Source: Bacteroidota bacterium
Lineage (GTDB): Bacteria > Bacteroidota > Kryptoniia > Kryptoniales > JAKASW01
Assembly: GCA_021796055.1 (NCBI GenBank)
Contig: JAJYOS010000351.1
Location: forward strand, 1 to 6,905
Direction of reading: 5' to 3'
DNA: 6,905 nucleotides
Made by a program: the position numbers and the translations under genes. The notes under the pieces are model-generated. The model worked only from the letters and a program-made list of their open reading frames with translations, was not told the origin of the DNA and searched no databases. This document shows, in pieces, positions 1 through 3,924 of the stretch. Within the stretch, counting starts at the first letter, position 1. Every line of letters starts with the position of its first letter.

Positions 1-2
1 AG

Positions 3-851
3 ATGGACAGCCAGACGAACGAGCCGCAGGAGGATTTCAGAGCTGAGATACTCGGATACATGGGTTCTTCTCCGAACTATCTGGAATGGTACCGGAAAGC
101 CCTTGTGAACAAGGACTACAACAGAACCTCTCAGGAAATCGAAGACGCGATGAAGAAAGCTGTCCAGGCTGTCGATGTGCTTAAATCTTTGACGATGGAC
201 CTAAGCACATTCAATGTCCAGGATTATCTGAAGATCGAAGGCCGTTTTTCACTCGACGACTTAAAGCAATTTGTTGAGGCGGGAATACTTCGGCTTGGAG
301 GGTCCATCCTGCCGCGTGGTGAGTTCTACCAGATCATTACCCCCAAGCCGCTGCTGCGCTTCCCGAATGTTCTCTCGAAGTATGAGCTTGCAACGTTCGA
401 CCGAAAAGCGGCCATGCGAAAACGATCTTCAGAACTCCTCGGAGTAGGTCACCCGCTTGTCGACGCGATTGTCAGCCACTTCCAGGAAATGACTGTTCCC
501 GGTGACGCTGCAAGTTTAATCAAGCTTCCAACACAAGGAGAACCCTTCTTCGTAGTCAACACATTAGTCACCGTCGAACTCGAAGGTGGAAAACAGCACA
601 GGGAGTTCAAGATGATTCGCATAAGTCCATCCGGCGATGCTCATGTTCTTCCGGATGAGTGGTTGATTAGCCGGCTCGTAAGGAGAGCCACCGAACCTCC
701 GAAGGAAACCTTACCCTCAAGATTCGATATAGAAAAGATCCGGCAGGCATACGAAGGCGCAATAGGTGCGATACTTAGTCAGGTCAAATCATCGCTTGAG
801 AAACCGGTAACGGCGAGAGTGAGGCTGCTGGGGATATCAATGATCTCCTAG
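3..851 (+). CDS. SNF2-type helicase, C-terminal region (probably 5' partial)
   Basis: This looks like the accessory C-terminal region that follows the motor domains of large SNF2/RapA-type helicases, the class that includes DrmD of DISARM phage defence. The clearest signature is TFDR (residues 131-134) followed by LLGVGHPLVDAI (145-156). It resembles the 'vTFDRe...eflGxGHPLVdal' block I know from these proteins. Before it comes a helical region with an ITPKPLLRF segment; after it a beta-rich stretch (about 182-212) and a helix (about 241-267). No Walker A or DEAH motif is present, so the ATPase core must lie upstream. The ATG at position 3 touches the window edge and is probably an internal methionine. 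The ending ARVRLLGISMIS looks natural. A KAP NTPase gene begins 92 nt downstream, which suggests a defence or mobile-element setting. Family assignment is from remembered motifs; DISARM membership is not shown. Confidence 0.6.
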   Translation: MDSQTNEPQEDFRAEILGYMGSSPNYLEWYRKALVNKDYNRTSQEIEDAMKKAVQAVDVLKSLTMDLSTFNVQDYLKIEGRFSLDDLKQFVEAGILRLGGSILPRGEFYQIITPKPLLRFPNVLSKYELATFDRKAAMRKRSSELLGVGHPLVDAIVSHFQEMTVPGDAASLIKLPTQGEPFFVVNTLVTVELEGGKQHREFKMIRISPSGDAHVLPDEWLISRLVRRATEPPKETLPSRFDIEKIRQAYEGAIGAILSQVKSSLEKPVTARVRLLGISMIS

Positions 852-947
852 TCAGCTGCCCTGCCCACAGTGTCTGCATACTTCCATAGAGTGCTGAAAG
901 GTGTCGAAAAGGACTTCTACTACCATAATGAGGACTTCAGTTTATGA
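852..947 (+). other. Open tail after the helicase stop, ending in an ATGA overlap
   Basis: Directly after the helicase TAG (849-851) the same frame stays open for 31 codons and ends in a TGA at 945-947. That TGA overlaps the ATG of the next gene (ATGA, 944-947). The encoded peptide (PTVSAYFHRVLKGVEKDFYY and a short acidic tail) looks protein-like. A GTG at 870 could start a very short ORF. It may be the 3' remnant of a lost gene once coupled to the KAP gene, or chance: an open run of this length is not rare. I do not recognise it. Confidence 0.25.
930..934 (+). promoter_or_regulatory. Ribosome binding site for the KAP gene
   Basis: GAGGA lies 9 nt before the ATG at 944 and supports that start codon. 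Confidence 0.5.
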
Positions 948-1450
948 AAAGAGATGATACCCCATCACCATCCAACCCTGATAGTACCCTTGGTAAGTGC
1001 CACGCAAAAATGTTATCCGACTCGCCATCCGACAATGACGAGTTTGGTTCGCATGAACGGGTGGCCAGGGCTTTAAAAGAAATTATCCTCAATGACGACC
1101 ATGGCCAGGCTACGGCCCTAATCGGCTCCTGGGGTTCCGGAAAATCCACTATCATAAGGATTCTTCAGGGAATGCTGTCCAAAAATGAGAGTGATCAAGG
1201 CAAGCAAATTAAGTTGCTCCAATTCGACGTGTGGGCACATGAAGGGGACCCTCTCAGAAGATCATTTCTGGAGCGCCTGATAAATTCTCTCATAGAATGG
1301 GGCTGGGTGCCCGAAGATAAATGGAAAAAGAAGCTCGGTGAGCTTGCAGGTAAAGTCAACGGTGAGTGGTTCAACTTCAGCAAGTTCATGCCGAACGTCC
1401 CTGTTCTCCGCGAGGGGGACCTGATTGAGTTCAAGTCCTCTCAGCCGTAG
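944..1450 (+). CDS. KAP-family P-loop NTPase, N-terminal fragment joined to an OB-like segment
   Basis: Residues 34-135 match the start of a KAP P-loop NTPase: a short helix (ERVARALKEII), Walker A GSWGSGKS at 61-68 and the characteristic FDVWAHEGDPLRRSFLERLI at 94-113. KAP proteins normally run for several hundred residues with Walker B and often membrane helices inserted in the fold. Here nothing KAP-like remains after about residue 136. The next part, KVNGEWFNFSKF (137-148) and GDLIEF (about 157-162), resembles the first strands of small phage-type OB-fold proteins. The frame reaches TAG at 1448-1450, then stays open to 1864. KAP NTPases are associated with phage exclusion and membrane-linked processes, but this remnant is unlikely to be a working ATPase. 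The start is supported by GAGGA 9 nt upstream. A deletion fusion and an assembly chimera are both possible. Confidence 0.7.
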   Translation: MKRDDTPSPSNPDSTLGKCHAKMLSDSPSDNDEFGSHERVARALKEIILNDDHGQATALIGSWGSGKSTIIRILQGMLSKNESDQGKQIKLLQFDVWAHEGDPLRRSFLERLINSLIEWGWVPEDKWKKKLGELAGKVNGEWFNFSKFMPNVPVLREGDLIEFKSSQP

Positions 1451-1455
1451 GCTGA
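1441..1455 (+). repeat. Perfect 15-bp hairpin containing the in-frame TAG
   Basis: TCAGCC-GTA-GGCTGA: 6-bp arms and a 3-nt loop. The TAG of the KAP/OB reading (1448-1450) starts in the loop and ends in the first base of the right arm. A second hairpin of identical geometry begins at the next base. Confidence 0.8.
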
Positions 1456-1470
1456 TCCGCCTCCGGCGGA
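1456..1470 (+). repeat. Second perfect 15-bp hairpin, abutting the first
   Basis: TCCGCC-TCC-GGCGGA: again 6-bp arms and a 3-nt loop, with no base between it and the first hairpin. Together they span exactly 30 bp, a multiple of three, in what would be a loop between two beta strands of the OB-like protein. GGCGGA is followed by GAAAAAC on the plus strand, so there is no T-tract and it is not a typical intrinsic terminator. Confidence 0.8.
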
Positions 1471-1613
1471 GAAAAACTTCATCAACGAGGTCTCCAAAGT
1501 CGCTCCGGCAAACGGTTCCGCCAAGTCTGCCGCCGTTGCGCCGAAGGCTCCTGAGGTTAAGGAAACCCCGAGGAACGAGGACAAGGCGGACAGACTGGGC
1601 CCGTCAAGTGCTC

Positions 1614-1630
1614 CTCCTTCTCCGAAGGAG
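1614..1630 (+). repeat. Hairpin in the linker-coding region
   Basis: CTCCTTC-TCC-GAAGGAG: perfect 7-bp arms and the same TCC loop as the hairpin at 1456-1470. It may partly reflect low-complexity Pro/Ser/Lys/Glu coding. Confidence 0.65.
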
Positions 1631-1646
1631 CCTCCGCGGAAGGAGG
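1631..1646 (+). repeat. Hairpin abutting the previous one
   Basis: CCTCC-GCGGAA-GGAGG begins at the next base after the hairpin ending at 1630. It contains the 8-bp palindrome TCCGCGGA (1633-1640). A CCGCGG palindrome follows at 1653-1658. Low-complexity coding could contribute. Confidence 0.5.
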
Positions 1647-1823
1647 TCCCGGCCGCGGACTCCGCCCATGGCGAGAGCGACCGGGATGAGCTTTTGAAGT
1701 GTCTCAAGGATGCTGTCCACATCACAGAACAGGTTGACTCTGCAAGGTTCTCCACCCAGGACATCATCAAGCTGGCCCTCTCTTCATCCACCGGACTGCG
1801 TAGAGACAAACGGAACTCGAAAC

Positions 1824-1855
1824 CGGGGTACGTTGAATTCCATTCACGTACCCCG
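1824..1855 (+). repeat. Long hairpin just before the stop codon of the interrupted gene
   Basis: The left arm 1824-1838 starts CGGGGTACGT and ends GAAT; the right arm 1842-1855 is ATTCACGTACCCCG; the loop is TCC (1839-1841). That is a 14-bp stem with one bulged T. It lies in the last codons of the reading ending at 1864 and just before the AAGGAG of the next gene. No T-tract follows, so it is more likely an mRNA-processing, translational-control or inserted palindromic element than an intrinsic terminator. Confidence 0.8.
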
Positions 1856-1862
1856 AAATCAT

Positions 1863-1868
1863 AAGGAG
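1863..1868 (+). promoter_or_regulatory. Ribosome binding site AAGGAG
   Basis: A full-consensus Shine-Dalgarno, 8 nt before the ATG at 1877, overlapping the TAA of the upstream reading. This fixes the start of the next gene and indicates coupling. Confidence 0.8.
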
Positions 1869-1876
1869 AAATCATC

Positions 1877-2250
1877 ATGGAAGTCGACACAATCACCCAG
1901 GAAGTGGACACTGAGGCGAAGCTTCAAATAGCATTTGAGCGGCTGATCGAAATCAAGCATCACAAGACGCTGCTCCAAGCGGAAGAGTCCGTCCATGCGA
2001 TGACATGGATGGAATCAAAGACGATACCTTTGATTACCTCACCGGTGTCGCACACACTACCTCCGGCCGCTTCGTCGCCAACGACGTTACAGCCGACGTC
2101 TATGTTTCTTACCGGCCACAGCGCGAGTACGACACAGACCAACTTCAGAAGATCAAAGACCTCGACGAGCAACTGAGCCAGGCGAAGTGCCGCTTTGCGG
2201 CATCCCGCGTATCCTTTTTGAATATTGATGAGCGGGAAAGGCAGGAGTAA
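1877..2250 (+). pseudogene. Small unrecognised protein gene with an apparent -1 frameshift
   Basis: Translation from ATG 1877 gives a plausible helical protein (MEVDTITQEVDTEAKLQIAF to about SVHAM). After about 2002 this frame turns into Ser/Thr/Pro-rich text typical of an out-of-frame reading and reaches a stop at 2174-2176. From about 2000 the -1 frame reads well: DDTFDYLTGVAHTTSGRF, then ADVYVSYRPQREYDTDQLQK, ending at TAA 2248-2250, with G/C-rich third positions. Joined by a -1 shift the product would be about 124 residues. I see no canonical slippery heptamer near 2000, so a mutation or base-call error is more likely than programmed frameshifting. The protein is not recognised. Its position directly after the OB-like gene suggests the same phage or plasmid-like module. 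Confidence 0.55.
2005..2250 (+). CDS. Unrecognised 81-residue protein (probably the 3' part of the frameshifted gene)
   Basis: This is the downstream half of the gene at 1877, read from ATG 2005 as its own ORF. Codon use is good, with mostly C or G in third positions. It encodes an acidic start (DGIKDDTFDYLTG), a beta-like segment (ADVYVSYRP) and a helix (TDQLQKIKDLDEQLSQAK) with a charged tail. There is no good ribosome binding site: the nearest purine run, GGAAGAG at 1981-1987, is 17 nt away. A separate start is therefore less likely than a frameshift in one longer gene. Function is unknown. Confidence 0.4.
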   Translation: MDGIKDDTFDYLTGVAHTTSGRFVANDVTADVYVSYRPQREYDTDQLQKIKDLDEQLSQAKCRFAASRVSFLNIDERERQE

Positions 2251-2254
2251 TCAT

Positions 2255-2277
2255 CCACCAGACCCCTTATCTGGTGG
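2255..2277 (+). repeat. Stem-loop after the small gene
   Basis: CCACCAGA-CCCCTTA-TCTGGTGG: perfect 8-bp stem and 7-nt loop, starting 4 nt after the TAA at 2248-2250. No U-tract follows. It could protect the mRNA 3' end or act as a Rho-dependent or partial terminator. Confidence 0.6.
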
Positions 2278-2301
2278 TGCGAATTGTGCAATGAAGGGCG
2301 C

Positions 2302-2332
2302 CCCCGCCTCCATTCCCGAAACGGAGGCGGGG
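2302..2332 (+). terminator. Strong GC-rich stem-loop, possible atypical terminator
   Basis: CCCCGCCTCC (2302-2311) pairs with GGAGGCGGGG (2323-2332) around an 11-nt loop. It is the second hairpin after the small gene and lies 104 bp before the next start codon. No T-run follows, so intrinsic termination is not shown. With the first hairpin it likely marks the end of the upstream transcript. The rest of the 2251-2436 gap holds no gene I can see. Confidence 0.45.
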
Positions 2333-2380
2333 CCAACCTCACGGGTCATATTCCTCTGATGCTTTCCCTCGGCCAAACAA

Positions 2381-2409
2381 TTGCAGGAAAGAAAAGGGTT
2401 GGCTAATTT
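2381..2409 (+). promoter_or_regulatory. Weak candidate promoter for the phosphorylase gene
   Basis: TTGCAG (2381-2386), a 17-bp spacer and TAATTT (2404-2409) lie just upstream of the gene at 2437. Both boxes match the sigma-70 consensus at only three positions, so this rests mainly on spacing and location after the hairpins. Confidence 0.2.
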
Positions 2410-2427
2410 TAGTACACTCGTGAAAAC

Positions 2428-2433
2428 AGGAAG
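2428..2433 (+). promoter_or_regulatory. Ribosome binding site AGGAAG
   Basis: AGGAAG lies 3 nt before the ATG at 2437 and 9 nt before the second ATG (2443, residue 3). Either start is possible; they differ by two residues. Confidence 0.5.
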
Positions 2434-2436
2434 AGC

Positions 2437-3261
2437 ATGAATATGTCCATACCACCGATCTTATGCCACAAACAATATATGAAGCCGTCAGTCTTTACTC
2501 CGGAGAACCTAATTCGCGAGGCAAGGCGCCAAAAGTCGCTGCCGTTGCAAAATGTTCCTCCGATCTGCATTCTCGATCCCGATGGCGATATCGTCCGATC
2601 GTTGAAAGCAGAGAAGGCCGCAAAACAAGATCACAACTGGGCATGTTATCACACTGAACTATACACATTCTCAGAGAACGGCACTGAGTTCGGCATCATT
2701 GGGTGCGCAGTTGGCGCATCGTTCGCAGTCCTGGTAGCGGAAGAATTGTTCGCATCAGGCTGTAAGTTGCTCATTAGTGTTACTTCGGCCGGCCAAATTG
2801 TCGAGATGGGAAAGCCGCCGTATTTCGTTCTTATTGAGAAGGCTCTTCGCGACGAAGGGACAAGCTACCACTATCTTTCACCGGCAGAATTCAGCAGTAT
2901 TTCTCCGCAACTTCTATCGATGCTTGACGACGCGTTTGCGGGTCTATCGATCCCAATTTACCGTGGCCCTACCTGGACCACAGACGCTCCCTTTCGGGAA
3001 ACCGAGGCCGCCATCGAGCACAGCAAAGCCCTTGGCATCATGGGGGTCGAAATGGAGGCAGCTGCTCTTTACGCGTTCGCCGAAGCGAGACAGAAATCCG
3101 TCGTGTGCCTGGCGCACGTAACCAACAGAATGGCCCGCGTCGAAGGGGACTTCGAAAAGGGGATTGCATCAGGAAGTCAGGACGCGCTCCACGTGATCGG
3201 TCTGGTAGCCCGTGCATGGATTCACCGGCAGCAGCTTGGAGGAAAAGATGAAAGTATTTGA
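2437..3261 (+). CDS. Nucleoside phosphorylase, uridine-phosphorylase-like
   Basis: A PNP/UDP-family nucleoside phosphorylase (274 residues, the usual family size), cytoplasmic. It would cleave a nucleoside with phosphate to free base and ribose-1-phosphate in nucleoside salvage. Visible signatures: GCAVGASFAVLVAEELFASG (89-108), the phosphate/ribose-side glycine-rich core; the SAGQI turn (117-121); TWTTDAPFRET (179-189); and GVEMEAAALYAFA (203-215), whose Met-Glu pair contacts ribose. Where purine phosphorylases carry a catalytic SD, this protein has HVTNRMA (227-233), closer to the NR of uridine phosphorylase, so a pyrimidine substrate is my inference. About 40 residues precede the first core strand (ICILDPDG), somewhat longer than in E. 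coli Udp. Its last 14 nt overlap the next start, so the two were probably cotranscribed. Confidence 0.85.
   Translation: MNMSIPPILCHKQYMKPSVFTPENLIREARRQKSLPLQNVPPICILDPDGDIVRSLKAEKAAKQDHNWACYHTELYTFSENGTEFGIIGCAVGASFAVLVAEELFASGCKLLISVTSAGQIVEMGKPPYFVLIEKALRDEGTSYHYLSPAEFSSISPQLLSMLDDAFAGLSIPIYRGPTWTTDAPFRETEAAIEHSKALGIMGVEMEAAALYAFAEARQKSVVCLAHVTNRMARVEGDFEKGIASGSQDALHVIGLVARAWIHRQQLGGKDESI
3238..3242 (+). promoter_or_regulatory. Ribosome binding site GGAGG
   Basis: GGAGG lies 5 nt before ATG 3248, within the end of the phosphorylase gene. It selects 3248 over the earlier in-frame ATG at 3212, which has no such site. Confidence 0.75.
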
Positions 3262-3433
3262 CAGCGGGATGCCCGATGAGGCGTACTGGAACAGTCTGTT
3301 CGACGTCCCGCTTATCGTCGATTGGCTCAATCTGAAAAATATCTCGGCTCCGGGGGTTGAGGTTGGTTGTGGGTATGGTACATTCACGGCAGCAGAAAAA
3401 TTCTCGAACCATATCATTGGGGAATTCAATTAA
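3248..3433 (+). pseudogene. Class I SAM-dependent methyltransferase, N-terminal remnant
   Basis: The 61-residue product contains the start of a Rossmann-fold methyltransferase. An N-terminal helical part (EAYWNSLFDVPLIVDWL, 11-27) precedes motif I, VEVGCGYG (37-44), the glycine loop that binds S-adenosylmethionine. The next strand should carry the acidic residue that holds the SAM ribose. Instead the protein ends GEFN and stops at TAA 3431-3433. Class I methyltransferases usually have 180-280 residues, so at least two thirds are missing, and I see no continuation in the other frames before the next gene. The remnant cannot form a complete SAM site. Its good ribosome binding site and overlap with the phosphorylase gene suggest an intact two-gene unit cut by a deletion ending near 3430. 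Confidence 0.75.
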
Positions 3434-3454
3434 TCAAATCGATCAAACAATCTT

Positions 3455-3460
3455 AGGAAA
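3455..3460 (+). promoter_or_regulatory. Ribosome binding site AGGAAA
   Basis: AGGAAA lies 4 nt before ATG 3465 of the DsrE-like gene. Confidence 0.45.
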
Positions 3461-3464
3461 CTAA

Positions 3465-3818
3465 ATGAACATTCTTATTCTGATTAACGACGCTCCTTAT
3501 GGAACTGAAAAAGCCTACAACGCATTCAGACTCGCGATGGCAATTCAAAGGGAACATACGGATGTTCAGGTCAATGTTTTTCTTATGGCTGATGCGGTCG
3601 GCTGCGGATTACCGAACCAGAATACTCCGCAGGGTTACTACAATATCGAAAGAATGATAAAGTCAGTCGTGTTGAAAGGTGGGAAGATAAAAGCGTGCGG
3701 CACTTGTGCAGATGCCCGCGGGATAAAGAACCTGCAGCTTATCGAGGGGGTTGAGGTCAGCAACATGGCCGAACTTGCCAAGTGGACAGTCGAAGCAGAC
3801 AAAGTGTTTACATTTTAA
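3465..3818 (+). CDS. DsrE/DsrF-like family protein
   Basis: A complete small cytoplasmic protein (117 residues) of the DsrE/YchN fold. It begins with a beta strand NILILINDAPYG (2-13), followed by a helix rich in Ala (AYNAFRLAMAIQ) and the strand VNVFLMADAVGCG (37-48). The block GGKIKACGTCADARGI (72-87) is the family's cysteine region, and a C-terminal helix and strand (AELAKWTVEADKVFTF) finish the fold. Cys47, Cys78 and Cys81 are present; Cys78-x-x-Cys81 sits where related proteins bear persulfide-carrying or redox cysteines. DsrE-family members move sulfur in tRNA thiolation or sulfur oxidation, but no tusB/C or dsr genes lie nearby, so the partner is unknown. It follows the methyltransferase remnant by 31 nt and converges with pabBC 106 bp downstream. 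Confidence 0.85.
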   Translation: MNILILINDAPYGTEKAYNAFRLAMAIQREHTDVQVNVFLMADAVGCGLPNQNTPQGYYNIERMIKSVVLKGGKIKACGTCADARGIKNLQLIEGVEVSNMAELAKWTVEADKVFTF

Positions 3819-3924
3819 GAATGGCGTTCAAGCGTACAGTTACTTGTTTAGGGTGATCAAACAGGCAAAGCGTGCGGCACAGCATCTACTCCCGGAGGTC
3901 GGTTTTTCGGATCAAGCCGTTATT
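3819..3924. other. Convergent intergenic gap
   Basis: These 106 bp separate the 3' ends of the DsrE-like gene and pabBC. I see no convincing terminator: only a 3-bp CTC-CCG-GAG hairpin at about 3889-3897, followed a little later by GGTTTTT. No RNA gene or recognisable gene remnant was found. Confidence 0.5.

Larger units (their letters stand above)
1451..1864 (+). pseudogene. C-terminal part of an OB-like small protein, in frame after the TAG
   Basis: The frame of the upstream gene continues after its TAG for 137 codons to TAA at 1862-1864. It lacks an in-frame ATG, so it cannot easily be a separate gene. It encodes NFINEVSKV, which would complete the beta hairpin begun by GDLIEF, then a Pro/Ala/Lys/Glu-rich linker (about 1490-1680), then an amphipathic helical end (DELLKCLKDAVHITEQ, then STQDIIKLAL). 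This order of OB-like start, disordered linker and helical tail recalls small phage or plasmid proteins found near ssDNA-handling genes; that likeness is from memory. The TAA overlaps the AAGGAG of the next gene, which suggests translational coupling and supports this frame as once or still coding. It may be a gene broken by an amber mutation or palindrome insertion, or one read through the TAG. Confidence 0.55.

Noticed and set aside
1448..1450. Pyrrolysine insertion or genome-wide TAG recoding
   Set aside because: TAG also ends the helicase reading at a natural-looking terminus, no pylTSBCD genes or suppressor tRNA are visible, and the hairpin overlaps the codon rather than following it as in PYLIS elements.
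1441..1911. Long open frame on the minus strand opposite the interrupted gene
   Set aside because: It mirrors the Pro/Ala/Lys-rich plus-strand reading, is Ser/Gly-rich without a recognisable domain, and the plus strand has the coupled ribosome binding site for the next gene.
1877..2176. The full 99-residue frame from 1877 as an intact gene
   Set aside because: After about residue 42 it becomes Ser/Thr/Pro-rich out-of-frame text over a better reading in the -1 frame.
3212..3433. Earlier ATG at 3212 as methyltransferase start
   Set aside because: It would overlap the phosphorylase gene by 50 nt and has no ribosome binding site; GGAGG at 3238-3242 points to ATG 3248.
3889..3910. Intrinsic terminator between the convergent genes
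   Set aside because: The only stem is 3 bp (CTC-CCG-GAG), and the T-run is separated from it, so it would not be stable.
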